Of a stretch of 64,000 nt of DNA, positions 17,660 through 26,009 are shown piece after piece. Where the stretch lies: assembly GCA_913057205.1 (NCBI GenBank), contig CAJXNO010000007.1:39875-103874 (forward strand), in the 5' to 3' direction. Origin of the DNA: an uncultured Flavobacteriales bacterium. Its GTDB lineage: Bacteria > Bacteroidota > Bacteroidia > Flavobacteriales_G > Salibacteraceae. Under the pieces are notes generated by a model. That model did no database searches, was not told the origin of the DNA, and saw nothing but the letters and a program-made list of their open reading frames with translations. The position numbers were made by a program, and so were the translations under genes. Every line of letters begins with the position of its first letter. Positions within the stretch are counted from its first letter, which is position 1.

Positions 17660-17897
17660 ACATGTCAACAAATTCGTAGAGGAATTTGATGAAGACTTCA
17701 TTCATGAAACCATTCAAGTATTGGAGCATACTTCTGAAAGCTCCAACATGAAGGATGAGGAATTGGATGCCATTGGAGAGCTTCTCTCTAATTTCTATGG
17801 CGTGCTTGAAGTGCGTAAAATGATGGCAGATGGGATGTCAGAGCGAGACGCCCTCAATGCGTTCATGAAGCGCGTCGTCGGCTCCATCGACCAGTAG
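17640..17897 (+). CDS. Conserved small protein paired with thioredoxin (DUF6952-like)
   Basis: An 85-residue helical protein. It starts at an ATG inside the thioredoxin frame with MRLPLIKHV, which is how flavobacterial homologues in the same position start, so the 20-bp overlap is real. The core is MKDEELDAIGELLSNFYGVLEV and ends with ALNAFMKRVVGSID, joined by a basic stretch. I believe this is the family named DUF6952, though I cannot check. The constant neighbour suggests a role in thiol redox or peroxide handling. It is two bases from the convergent GyrI-like gene. Confidence 0.72.
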   Translation: MRLPLIKHVNKFVEEFDEDFIHETIQVLEHTSESSNMKDEELDAIGELLSNFYGVLEVRKMMADGMSERDALNAFMKRVVGSIDQ

Positions 17898-17899
17898 AC

Positions 17900-18388
17900 T
17901 CACTCCTTCTGCCGGATCGGAATGAAGAGGTCTTCTTCGGAGCTTTCCTTACCAGGATTATAGCGCTCATCCATTGCTGCGATATGAGGTCGCTGGTCAA
18001 TGGTGAATTCAGATTCTGGCAGCCATTGATCAAAGATGTAATCGAAGGTCTGCTGGATCTTATGTATCGGTCCTTGATGGATGAACTTGGCATATTGGCC
18101 AGAGGGAACACACAGCTTCTGCATGCCCTGAGGCACCTCAGCACCTTCATCAACGCGAACGGCAGCCCAGCGCTCAAACCTTCGTTCAGGTTGAAACGCG
18201 TCGAAGTAGTTTGGATCGTAAATGGCGATGGAATAAAGTGAGGTATCGATCATACGTTTGATCTCACTTCTTCTAGGCATCAATTGGCTCCAGAGAGCGG
18301 CGTTGGTTTCCGGATCAAGGTCCATTTTTCCCTTGAATCCTATAAAGTAACTCGTGCCTATGGTCGCGATGGTTGGTGTGGTGGTCAT
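17900..18388 (-). CDS. GyrI-like/AraC effector-binding domain protein
   Basis: A 162-residue stand-alone GyrI-like small-molecule binding domain. The N-terminal strand TIGTSYFIGFKGKM is followed by a helix with ALWSQLMPRRSEI, then SLYSIAIYDPNYFDAF and a central FERWAAVRVDEGAEVPQGMQ. The typical VPSGQYAKFIHQGP-HKIQQTFDYIFDQWLP block comes next, and the C-terminal EEDLFIPIR strand closes the fold. Such domains bind cationic hydrophobic compounds, and no DNA-binding domain is attached. It is divergent from nothing and lies downstream of the nucleoid-associated gene, 19 bp away, perhaps in one transcript. Confidence 0.8.
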   Translation of the reverse strand: MTTTPTIATIGTSYFIGFKGKMDLDPETNAALWSQLMPRRSEIKRMIDTSLYSIAIYDPNYFDAFQPERRFERWAAVRVDEGAEVPQGMQKLCVPSGQYAKFIHQGPIHKIQQTFDYIFDQWLPESEFTIDQRPHIAAMDERYNPGKESSEEDLFIPIRQKE

Positions 18389-18407
18389 GCGCGCAGTTTA
18401 GCGTTGG

Positions 18408-19457
18408 TCAATCCCGCTCTTCTTCATAATAAACTTTGTAAAACTTCAATCCGCGGGCATCATCGAAGCCTTGCTCAATACGGTCAGGGTTACCGTGGAC
18501 GTAAATATGAAAGTTTTTATCCAGCTTGAGGACACTTTTAAAGAACTTCTTGCCTGAACGTACTGCTTGCTTCGACTTATCAAAATGATCTTCGATCTCG
18601 ATCTTGTTCTCTTCAGCATAGCGCTCCTTGTATGCATTGAAGGTATCGATTACCTCAGGTGCTTCTAACACTTCACTCGCGAAGGTTTCTGTGGAGATCT
18701 CATCCTGTTCCGTGAAGTATCCGGATGATCGATTCAACATCTGAATCTGTGTTGCCCGATCGACCTCAAAATTCGTGGGCAACTCCTCCGTAACGAAGGA
18801 TCGACACATGTTCATGTAGTTCTTGGTCATGCTGTAGGAAGTACTCAAATTGGCTGCTCCTAAGAACTCATCCTTCCAATACCTCGCCTCATCTCCTTTG
18901 CTGAGGGCATCATGGATCAAAAGCCGATATCCCTCCTCCCCATAACTGTTGAAAATGATGCACCCTTTGTCGAGCTTCTTTAGGTCAATCCCTTGATTGA
19001 AGCTGACATCAAAGTTCTCATGACTAGGATCTACGTGCATGAAATGACTCTTCTTCTCACTTTTAAAGAGTCCAACTGCTTCCACCAATTCCCCCTCAAA
19101 AACGGTCTCGCCGAAATGAACTACATAGAACTCACCTCCTTTGATGCGCGGATGGTTGCTGTTGGCATAGAGATGCCTGGCTAGACGTTGTGACGCCTCT
19201 ATGAAGTTGATCGAGGTAAGAAAGAGCTCATGGATGTAGCTGTAGGTCTCATTCAGCTCTAAGTCGCTGTGGTGATCGAAGCTGTAGTAATCATCTTCTT
19301 GAAACGGCTTAAGAAAGTACTTCAAGAGCTTATCCTCCTCCTCTACTTGCAGGGTGCGAACATGGTGTTCACTGATGGTCAGACGCTCTTCGTTAGCCTT
19401 GTTTCCTACGTAGTGGATGACCATTTTCTTGATGTGTGCAGCGGAAAAATCGTGCAT
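18408..19457 (-). CDS. Nucleoid-associated protein (NdpA/YejK family, PF04245)
   Basis: The 349-residue protein follows the family throughout: MVIHYVGNKANEE near the start, LKYFLKPFQEDDYYSF, QRLARHLYANSNHPRIKGGE, then KLDKGCIIFN and ARYWKDEFLGA. The C-terminal region with RSGKKFFKSVLKLDKNFHIY and a basic tail is also typical of the flavobacterial members. NA37/NdpA proteins bind DNA loosely and are found on the nucleoid, but the molecular role is not settled. It lies between the GyrI-like gene and the VIT1 transporter on the same strand. Confidence 0.85.
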   Translation of the reverse strand: MHDFSAAHIKKMVIHYVGNKANEERLTISEHHVRTLQVEEEDKLLKYFLKPFQEDDYYSFDHHSDLELNETYSYIHELFLTSINFIEASQRLARHLYANSNHPRIKGGEFYVVHFGETVFEGELVEAVGLFKSEKKSHFMHVDPSHENFDVSFNQGIDLKKLDKGCIIFNSYGEEGYRLLIHDALSKGDEARYWKDEFLGAANLSTSYSMTKNYMNMCRSFVTEELPTNFEVDRATQIQMLNRSSGYFTEQDEISTETFASEVLEAPEVIDTFNAYKERYAEENKIEIEDHFDKSKQAVRSGKKFFKSVLKLDKNFHIYVHGNPDRIEQGFDDARGLKFYKVYYEEERD

Positions 19458-19518
19458 GAAACGAGGTATTGGTTCAGACCTACGAATCTACAGAATGCCC
19501 ATTCGAAAACAGCGCGAT

Positions 19519-20217
19519 CTAGAGCAAAAAGGATTCGAGCACATCACCGGCGAAATAGGCCAATAAAGCTGCAGACGCTCCCAGACCGAGCGTTTCCAAT
19601 ATGCTTTGTAAATGTCCAGTCTTCGTGATGTAGCTTTTGAACCAACCGATGTATGCGAAGGCCACGGCCGTGAGCAATGAAGAAACCACGAACATGTCCA
19701 AATCCAAGGGATACCAAACATCGATCAAGTAGCTCAAGAGGGGCAGCAAACCAAAGATCAAGAAGCTGATGAAGGTGCTAACGCCGACCATAGCGGCGGA
19801 TTTCTTCTCAGGGATCAAATCTAATTCGTACTTCATCATCACATCGACCCAACGGTCCTCGTTCTCCGTGATCTTATCCACGACCTGCTCGAGCAGCTCG
19901 CCTTCAAAGCCAAGTTCCGTAAAAATCTCTCGCACCTCCTCTACTTCGTCTTCTGGAACATCTTCGATCTCTTGGTATTCCTTTTTCCGCTCGCGTTCGT
20001 ACATCTGCTTTCCTGACTTGCTGCTGAGGTAAGCACCGACCGACATCGAGAAGCCATCTGCAAAGAGGTTGGCAAATCCGAGGATGATCACCACCTCGCT
20101 GGCTAAACCTGCACCGGTTGCGCCTGCTACCACGGCAAATGTGGTGACACTGCCATCAATTCCACCATAGACCAACTCACCCAAGTGATCGTCGATCCAT
20201 GCAGACAGAGCGCTCAT
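19519..20217 (-). CDS. VIT1/CCC1 family iron/manganese transporter
   Basis: The 232-residue protein starts with [21 protein letters not shown], a hallmark of the VIT/CCC1 family, here shortened to the segment [17 protein letters not shown]. Helix 2 has [21 protein letters not shown], then a long acidic cytoplasmic part with repeated Glu ([31 protein letters not shown]) that binds metal in characterised members. Three more helices complete the five expected. It exports or sequesters Fe(II)/Mn(II) across the inner membrane. The start codon overlaps the stop of the DUF6265-like lipoprotein gene by four bases (ATGA). Confidence 0.9.
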   Translation of the reverse strand: MSALSAWIDDHLGELVYGGIDGSVTTFAVVAGATGAGLASEVVIILGFANLFADGFSMSVGAYLSSKSGKQMYERERKKEYQEIEDVPEDEVEEVREIFTELGFEGELLEQVVDKITENEDRWVDVMMKYELDLIPEKKSAAMVGVSTFISFLIFGLLPLLSYLIDVWYPLDLDMFVVSSLLTAVAFAYIGWFKSYITKTGHLQSILETLGLGASAALLAYFAGDVLESFLL

Positions 20218-20684
20218 CGCTCACGAGATTTGCGCTGCATGCTGTAGCTCGTTGAAACAGGCGTTCCACGTATTTCTCCTTCAAGGGTGATCAGCAGGCT
20301 TGAGTCAGAGGTGAGCTCATAAGATATCATCTTGGGGAAATCATTGCGCTTATTCCGCACGATCAGCTTGTTATCGACGGCATTATCCGCCTGAAAGCTC
20401 AAGAATTCTTCTTCGTTCAACAATGCGGTGTACCCAATGGCCGGACCATACGCCGAGATGTAGAGTCTTTCAGTAGAGGTGGTATCTCCATCATCGATAC
20501 GAAAGCCTTCTCCTTCGAATCGATAGCGCTGCCATTTCCAGGTTTCGATTACCTGCGTTTCGCCATCTTTGCCCTCCCATTTCCCGCTTAGCCAGCGGTA
20601 CTGGTCACGGAAGCTGTTGGACTCGTCAGCACAACCCGCAAGCAAGACCGCAAGCAGGATGATGGATATGCGTTGTTTGGACAT
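20214..20684 (-). CDS. Lipoprotein of the DUF6265 type
   Basis: A lipoprotein signal ([13 protein letters not shown]) puts the lipidated cysteine at residue 18. The mature part is a small lipocalin-like beta domain: [13 protein letters not shown], then [15 protein letters not shown] and [12 protein letters not shown], which matches the DUF6265 order (WLIGTW, ETW, HDFP) with changes. The last bases overlap the VIT1 start, forming a two-gene operon. The promoter (20689-20717) places the transcript start at the ATG. Lipocalin-like proteins bind hydrophobic ligands, but no ligand can be named. Confidence 0.72.
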   Translation of the reverse strand: MSKQRISIILLAVLLAGCADESNSFRDQYRWLSGKWEGKDGETQVIETWKWQRYRFEGEGFRIDDGDTTSTERLYISAYGPAIGYTALLNEEEFLSFQADNAVDNKLIVRNKRNDFPKMISYELTSDSSLLITLEGEIRGTPVSTSYSMQRKSRER

Positions 20685-20688
20685 ATCT

Positions 20689-20717
20689 CAAAACTAAATA
20701 ATCTTCGATGCTACAAA
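20689..20717 (-). promoter_or_regulatory. Consensus promoter of lipoprotein-VIT1 operon
   Basis: On the minus strand TTTG (20714-20717) is followed after 17 bases by TAGTTTTG (20689-20696), an exact TAnnTTTG. The ATG begins four bases downstream, predicting a leaderless mRNA. Confidence 0.7.
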
Positions 20718-20750
20718 AGCACCGGAACTTGAAATCGATCATTGCCTGAT

Positions 20751-21698
20751 ATGAGAATAGTTTTTTTCGGAACACCAGATTTCGCTGTGGCGAGCCTGAA
20801 AGCCATGATCGAAGATGGAAGGAATGTGGTTGCCGTGGTTACTGCACCTGATAAGCCGTCAGGGCGTGGACATAAATTACAGCCCTCACCCGTAAAGCAA
20901 TATGCCGTATCACAAGGAGTTCCTGTTCTACAGCCGGCCAACTTGAAGGAGGATGGGTTTGTCGAAACCCTCCGATCCTATCAGGCCGATGTGCAGATCG
21001 TTGTGGCCTTTCGGATGCTGCCAGAGGTGGTGTGGGACATGCCTCCGAAGGGGACCTTCAATGTGCACGCCTCCCTCCTTCCGGAGTACCGAGGTGCTGC
21101 TCCGATCAATTGGGCCATCATTAACGGTGAACAACGAACGGGCGTAACTACGTTCAAGCTGCAACATGCAATCGATACCGGAAGCATCCTGCTCCAGGAA
21201 GCGGTTGAGATTGGGTTGAATGAAACGGTTGGGGAGTTGTATGAACGCCTCATGCATAAGGGAGCTAAACTGTTGTTGAGAAGCTTGGATCAGCTGAGTA
21301 CCGGAGATTTCCAATTGAAGGCTCAGCCACAGCAGATATCGAAGCACGCACCCAAGATCTACAAGGATGACTGCAGGATCGATACAAGCAAAACCGCGAA
21401 GGAAGTACATGACTTCATCCGGGGTATGTCGCCCTTTCCTGGGGCCTTCATCGAAGTCGAGATCGATGGTGGATCTGCCCAGCGTTGGAAGATCATCAAG
21501 ACACACGCGCCAGCGGTTAAGCGGGTGGGAACCGGTCTGTTCAGGATCGATGGCAAGCGATTGGTACTCAATGCAAGCGATGCTGCGATCGAAGTCCGAG
21601 AGATTCAAGTTCCAGGTAAACCCAAGATGGACGCCTTGTCTTTCATCAATGGTTTCAAGACGCAGGTGCTAAAAGCAAAAGAGGCCACGCATACGTAG
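20751..21698 (+). CDS. fmt: Methionyl-tRNA formyltransferase
   Basis: Fmt formylates initiator Met-tRNA using 10-formyltetrahydrofolate. The ATG at 20751 gives MRIVFFGTPDFAVASL, the standard start. Catalytic Asn and His lie in FNVHASLLPEYRGAAPINW, the catalytic Asp in LQHAIDTGSILL. The C-terminal OB-like tRNA-binding domain begins near residue 205. The length of 315 residues is normal. It is divergent from the DUF6265 lipoprotein and convergent with the double-PDZ gene; a likely bidirectional terminator overlaps its last codons. Confidence 0.96.
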   Translation: MRIVFFGTPDFAVASLKAMIEDGRNVVAVVTAPDKPSGRGHKLQPSPVKQYAVSQGVPVLQPANLKEDGFVETLRSYQADVQIVVAFRMLPEVVWDMPPKGTFNVHASLLPEYRGAAPINWAIINGEQRTGVTTFKLQHAIDTGSILLQEAVEIGLNETVGELYERLMHKGAKLLLRSLDQLSTGDFQLKAQPQQISKHAPKIYKDDCRIDTSKTAKEVHDFIRGMSPFPGAFIEVEIDGGSAQRWKIIKTHAPAVKRVGTGLFRIDGKRLVLNASDAAIEVREIQVPGKPKMDALSFINGFKTQVLKAKEATHT

Positions 21699-21703
21699 CC
21701 TCC
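21680..21703. terminator. Probable bidirectional terminator between fmt and PDZ gene
   Basis: GAGGC (21681-21685) pairs with GCCTC (21698-21702). On the minus strand the stem is followed by TTTTGCTTTT, which suits the PDZ gene ending at 21732; on the plus strand the T-run is weak. It overlaps the last codons of fmt. Confidence 0.45.
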
Positions 21704-21731
21704 TTAAGCGTTGGTGGTTGTAAAGCTTATA

Positions 21732-23180
21732 TTATTGCTTGATCAAGCGCTTCATTATTCCTTTTCCTGACTGAAGAAGTGACACAAAGTACATTCCTTC
21801 CGCCTGCTCGCTCAGATCGATCTTGGTAAGGATATAACCATCGGTGTTTGCTTGAACTTCCTTCTCCATGACCTTACCGCCTTGGGCGTCGAACACTTGA
21901 AGTTTGACGGGGTCGTTGCTTTCAAGCTCGAGGTTCATCATGAACACCCCGCTGCTTGGATTCGGTCCAATCGTAAGATCGATCGGTTCTAAAGCGTTGG
22001 TTCGATCCAGTTCTTCCTCACTCTGTTGGCTGATGCGATCGATTTCTTCTTCATTCACCGCACCGATTCGAACCTCATAGCGGAAGCTCTTTTCCTCTTC
22101 AAATGGGATTTCCTTTGGGAACGCAGCCAAGGTGGTGGAAACCTGTTCAACTTGCTCACCTCTTAGGTAGCGAACGGTGATCTCTTCTCCAGCCTTTCGC
22201 TTCGATAGGCTGGCTATAAGCGCCTGGATATCTTCGATTGCGTCCTCATCAAGTTCCGTGATGATGTCTCCCTCTTGAAGACCGGCCTCTGCTGCTGGGG
22301 TAGCATCAATCACCTTAATGATCTTTACACCTTGGTCAACGGTTTCACCTTCGATACCTAGGAAGCCTCCTGAACATTCCGCTCGAAGGCCTTTTGGATG
22401 TTTTGTCGAATGGTACATGAACGGACGTTGACCTTGGGGTGCATGCGGAGGAAAGACGTAGCTGTGATCTCCATCTTCACCCTGCCATTCCATATGGATC
22501 TGGCGCCGACGATCGGTGGTGGAACCGAGAATCACCTCTTGCTTTTGAAGCTTTCCGTCTCGGTAGACCTCTAACTTCAATTTGTCCTTTGGTGCATGCG
22601 AACGGATCGCGTTTGCGAGCTCGTCAAAGTTGCCTACTTCCTGTCCATCGATGGATGTGATGATCATTCCGCGCTGTAGACCGATGGCTTCTGCAGCACT
22701 ACCAGGCACTACCCTTCTGATCCGCACGCCCTTCTTTAGTTTGGTATTGGCTTTTTCGATCTCGTTCAAAGCGGTTCCTTCTACCCCGAGGAAGGCACGC
22801 GCTTCACCACTTCCTTGCTGATAATGAAAGCGTGGAATGGCCCTGATGGTTGATTGGAAATCGGGTAGATCGAGGTCATTCAGCTCTTTTTGGATGATGA
22901 TCTCGATATCTGCATCATCGATGTCTTTCATGGCTTTCTGGATGCTGAGTTCCATTTCTTCCAGCATGGATGCTAGCTCTTTGTTCCAATGATCTACGTC
23001 AAGTTCGATCTCTTGTACGGAGGTAGTGGTCTCACCATCTTCGGTGACCTCTACTTCTACTTTTACTCTGGCGGGTTTATCGTTGCGTTCTGTGTCATCG
23101 TTCTGAGCGTTAGCGATGGCCACGAGGCCAAGGCTTAAGAACGAAAAGAAGAGGCATTCAAGGAGTACTTTCTTTTTCAT
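21732..23180 (-). CDS. Secreted double-PDZ protein with T9SS sorting domain, no protease domain
   Basis: A signal peptide (ending VAIANAQ) is followed by a charged region of about 90 residues and then two PDZ domains. The first spans about 130-215 (AFLGVEGTALN, RVVPGSAAEAIGLQRGMIITSIDG). The second spans about 275-355 (GFLGIEGETV, DATPAAEAGLQEGDIITELD). The last 85 residues are a type A T9SS sorting domain (IGPNPSSGVFMMNLEL, then LQVFDAQGGKVM, GMYFVSLLQSGKGIMKRLIK). No trypsin-like or carboxyl-terminal protease motif is present. It should be exported through the type IX system and sit on the surface, perhaps as a binding scaffold. The promoter is at 23207-23235. Confidence 0.85.
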   Translation of the reverse strand: MKKKVLLECLFFSFLSLGLVAIANAQNDDTERNDKPARVKVEVEVTEDGETTTSVQEIELDVDHWNKELASMLEEMELSIQKAMKDIDDADIEIIIQKELNDLDLPDFQSTIRAIPRFHYQQGSGEARAFLGVEGTALNEIEKANTKLKKGVRIRRVVPGSAAEAIGLQRGMIITSIDGQEVGNFDELANAIRSHAPKDKLKLEVYRDGKLQKQEVILGSTTDRRRQIHMEWQGEDGDHSYVFPPHAPQGQRPFMYHSTKHPKGLRAECSGGFLGIEGETVDQGVKIIKVIDATPAAEAGLQEGDIITELDEDAIEDIQALIASLSKRKAGEEITVRYLRGEQVEQVSTTLAAFPKEIPFEEEKSFRYEVRIGAVNEEEIDRISQQSEEELDRTNALEPIDLTIGPNPSSGVFMMNLELESNDPVKLQVFDAQGGKVMEKEVQANTDGYILTKIDLSEQAEGMYFVSLLQSGKGIMKRLIKQ

Positions 23181-23206
23181 AATCTATGCGGTCATTGATT
23201 TGAATC

Positions 23207-23235
23207 CAAAAGTATTCAGGGCCCAGGCTAGCAAA
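23207..23235 (-). promoter_or_regulatory. Promoter of double-PDZ gene
   Basis: Minus-strand TTTG (23232-23235) and TACTTTTG (23207-23214) are both exact consensus matches, 17 bases apart. The start codon at 23180 follows after a leader of about 26-30 bases. Confidence 0.65.
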
Positions 23236-23310
23236 AAGTTAACGTGCGTTGCAAAGTGTTAAGGGGTGCAAAAACGATCCTATGTTTGTCCATCATTGTC
23301 TCGTAAGTCT

Positions 23311-24243
23311 ATGGTTATAATATCTCCTTTCATTCGTAGTTGTGTGCTTTGCTGTACATTTCTAATTCTTGGCCAACAGTTGGTACTTGGGCAGACGTTG
23401 GAACTGATTGTTTTGGGCACATCTCAAGATGCGGGTACACCGCAAATTGCATGTGATCGACCCTGTTGTTCCGAGCGATGGAAAAGCAAAGAAACTCACA
23501 GTGTTGCTTCCCTTGGATTCTCTGATGGCGAACGCTTTTACATGATCGACGCCACCCCTGATTTTCCCGTGCAGTTTATGGAAGCTCAGTCGCATTTTGT
23601 TGGTCAGTCGTTCGGTGGTATCTTCTTGACCCATGCTCACATAGGGCATTACACTGGTTTGATGTATCTGGGAAGAGAAGCAATGGGAGCATCAAACACT
23701 CCCGTTTATTGCATGCCACGGATGAAAGCCTTTCTTGAGGCAAATGGACCATGGAGTCAATTGGTGACGTTGGGTAATATAAAATTGGTTGAACTATCGT
23801 CGAATCAAGCCGTTCAGTTATCGAGTGAACTACAGATGATTGCGGTTCCGGTGCCACATCGCGACGAATTTTCAGAAACCGTGGGCTACGAAGTAGTAGC
23901 TCAGCAATCCCTTTTCTATGTGCCGGATATAGACAAATGGAAGATCTGGGAGCAACCGATTGAGGCGGTGATTGCTGCTGTAGACTATGCACTTTTAGAT
24001 GGCACCTTTTTCAGTGGTGATGAATTGCCTGGAAGGGACCTATCAACGATACCCCATCCGTTTGTTGAGGAATCTTTGAAACGGTTTGAGGCACTTTCAA
24101 GTGAAGAACGAAACAAGATCCATTTCATTCATCTGAACCACTCGAATCCACTACATGACCCAAACAGCAGTGCATCCAAGGTGGTTGCAGGCTTTGGAGC
24201 GTACGTAGCTAAAAAGAACATGGTGTTTGATTTAGGAAAGTAG
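23311..24243 (+). CDS. Exported PqqB-like metallo-beta-lactamase-fold hydrolase
   Basis: I take the ATG at 23311 (MVIISPFIRSCVLCCTFLILG) because it gives a signal peptide; a GTG at 23266 would precede it by 15 codons. The mature protein begins LELIVLGTSQDAGTPQ, with the PqqB-like block CDRPCCSERWKSK and the metal motif LTHAHIGHYTGLMYLGREA. The usual HxHxDH has Gly in place of Asp (HAHIGH), which PqqB-type proteins can show. Further ligands are in VPVPHRDEFSETVGY and HFIHLNHSNPL. There are no other PQQ genes here, so it is probably a generic exported hydrolase of unknown substrate. It ends directly against the convergent helicase gene. Confidence 0.78.
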   Translation: MVIISPFIRSCVLCCTFLILGQQLVLGQTLELIVLGTSQDAGTPQIACDRPCCSERWKSKETHSVASLGFSDGERFYMIDATPDFPVQFMEAQSHFVGQSFGGIFLTHAHIGHYTGLMYLGREAMGASNTPVYCMPRMKAFLEANGPWSQLVTLGNIKLVELSSNQAVQLSSELQMIAVPVPHRDEFSETVGYEVVAQQSLFYVPDIDKWKIWEQPIEAVIAAVDYALLDGTFFSGDELPGRDLSTIPHPFVEESLKRFEALSSEERNKIHFIHLNHSNPLHDPNSSASKVVAGFGAYVAKKNMVFDLGK

Positions 24244-25893
24244 TTACTTCTTGCTCACCTTGATCGGTCTGCCCTTGAAACGTAGGCCCTTAAATGCATC
24301 CGGAACTCCGGCAGACCGATCGGTCTTTACATCAAAATAAGCACCATCGTTCTGCATGTTGATGCGACCAATGTGTTTGCTGCGAACACCGGTAGTATCG
24401 CAAATGATCTTCAAAAGGTCACCCGTTTGGATGCGGTCTTTCCTGCCGAGATTGATGTGGAAGGAGTCCATACCCTCTTCTCCTCCATGCTCGTCTCTTC
24501 TGCCTTTGCCTTGTCTACCCTGGCGCTCGCCTTTTGCTTTGGCTCCTTTTTGACCTTTCTTTCCTCGTCCCACTTCAGCGTTAAGGTCGCCCTCTTCCGA
24601 TTGTTGATGCTGGGTGGTAAGGGTGAGCATCTTTGCGAGGAGTTCTGCCTTACTGATGTAGGTCAATTGATCGGCCATTGCCTGCGCCCAAATGCGAGCA
24701 TCATCATTGGCTTCTGTGTTCACCAATTCCTCCAATTTCCCTTCCATTGCCTTCACCTGCACCTCTTCATTGGTTGGCACTTTTTCCAACGCAAAGCTGA
24801 TGCCCAGTTGTCGTTCAAGGTCAACAATCTTGCGGTACTCGCCTGGCGTAATGATGGCTAGGGCAACCCCTTTCTTTCCAGCTCGGCCCGTTCTACCACT
24901 TCGGTGGGTATAGAATGCGAGGTCATCCGGAAGGTCGAAATGCATCACATGAGTAAGGTTGTCAACATCTATTCCTCGAGCTGCAACGTCTGTTGCTGTG
25001 ATCAGTCGGGTCTTACCGCTTTTGAACTTACGCATCACATGATTTCGCTGACCCTGCGTCATATCGCCATGAAGTGCTTCCACTGGATATCCTTTCTCGA
25101 ACAAGCTGGTAGCGAGTCGTTGAGTTTCTGCCTTTGTTCTGCAGAACACAATTCCATAGAGTTCTCCCGCCTCTTGGTCGATCATACGCTCCAACGCCGC
25201 TTGCTTATCGCTGCGTTTCACTACGATGTATTTGTGCGTGATATTGGTATTAACCCGCTCCTCTTGGCTCACCCGAATCTCCACCGGATCTGTCATGTAC
25301 TTGCTCGCAAGGTTCTTGATCTCTTTCGGCATGGTAGCTGAGAAGAGCCACGTATTCTTATCGTGTTGCGTGAAAGACAGAATGGTATCGATCTCTTCTT
25401 TGAAGCCCATATTGAGCATTTCATCCGCCTCATCCAAGATCACATGCCTAACATTTGATAGGTTCAATGACTTCCGATTGATCAAGTCAATCATTCGTCC
25501 TGGTGTCGCTACTACGATCTGGGGCTTCTTCTTCTTCAATTCAGATATCTGGCCCTGGATAGGTGCGCCACCGTAAACGATCCCAACCTCTATTCGCTTC
25601 AAGTACTTACTGAATAGCTTAAGCTGCTGGGCAATCTGTTGGGCAAGCTCCCGTGTAGGAGCGAGAACAATTGCTTGAACATGTGGTTGTTCCACATCCA
25701 TCGCCTCGATCAGAGGCAGTCCGAACGCAGCGGTCTTACCCGTGCCCGTTTGAGCTAGTCCTAGAAAGTCAGCCGATTGTTCTAGTAAGGTGGGAATGGT
25801 CTTCTCCTGGATAGGAGTTGGCGTGGTGATGCCGTTTTCTGAAAGGGCCTTTACGATCTCTTCTCGAAGGCCTAAGTCGCTGAATGTCTGCAA
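24244..25893 (-). CDS. DEAD-box ATP-dependent RNA helicase with DbpA-type RNA-binding domain
   Basis: All helicase motifs are in order: Q motif PTPIQ (~25-29), Walker A AQTGTGKT (47-54), PTRELAQQ, TPGRMID, DEAD near 155, SAT, and HRSGRTGRAGKKG in the second RecA domain. After residue 400 comes a basic Gly/Lys/Arg linker, then a C-terminal DbpA-like domain (FHINLGRKDRIQTGDLL, YFDVKTDRSAGVPDAFKG). This layout is that of DeaD/CsdA-like helicases used in ribosome assembly and mRNA turnover. The start is TTG at 25893, since an in-frame TAA precedes it and the family starts here. Confidence 0.95.
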   Translation of the reverse strand: MQTFSDLGLREEIVKALSENGITTPTPIQEKTIPTLLEQSADFLGLAQTGTGKTAAFGLPLIEAMDVEQPHVQAIVLAPTRELAQQIAQQLKLFSKYLKRIEVGIVYGGAPIQGQISELKKKKPQIVVATPGRMIDLINRKSLNLSNVRHVILDEADEMLNMGFKEEIDTILSFTQHDKNTWLFSATMPKEIKNLASKYMTDPVEIRVSQEERVNTNITHKYIVVKRSDKQAALERMIDQEAGELYGIVFCRTKAETQRLATSLFEKGYPVEALHGDMTQGQRNHVMRKFKSGKTRLITATDVAARGIDVDNLTHVMHFDLPDDLAFYTHRSGRTGRAGKKGVALAIITPGEYRKIVDLERQLGISFALEKVPTNEEVQVKAMEGKLEELVNTEANDDARIWAQAMADQLTYISKAELLAKMLTLTTQHQQSEEGDLNAEVGRGKKGQKGAKAKGERQGRQGKGRRDEHGGEEGMDSFHINLGRKDRIQTGDLLKIICDTTGVRSKHIGRINMQNDGAYFDVKTDRSAGVPDAFKGLRFKGRPIKVSKK

Positions 25894-25911
25894 GTCAAAT
25901 TAATTCAGGTG

Positions 25912-25919
25912 CAAAGGTA
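25912..25919 (-). promoter_or_regulatory. -7 element of helicase promoter
   Basis: TACCTTTG on the minus strand is an exact match to TAnnTTTG and lies 18 bases before the TTG start at 25893. The -33 element is not well conserved. Confidence 0.55.
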
Positions 25920-26009
25920 GTCGGTTCTTACAGATACCTAACGTCAGGCTATTAATAAGTTTGAAGTGCTCCCCTTTTTGGCGCAGCTCGAGCCACGTCC
26001 TTTGTACAT

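Noticed and set aside
20928..21608. Minus-strand frame of about 226 codons inside fmt
   Set aside because: It lies fully opposite fmt, which has all catalytic motifs; it has no start context or known domain.
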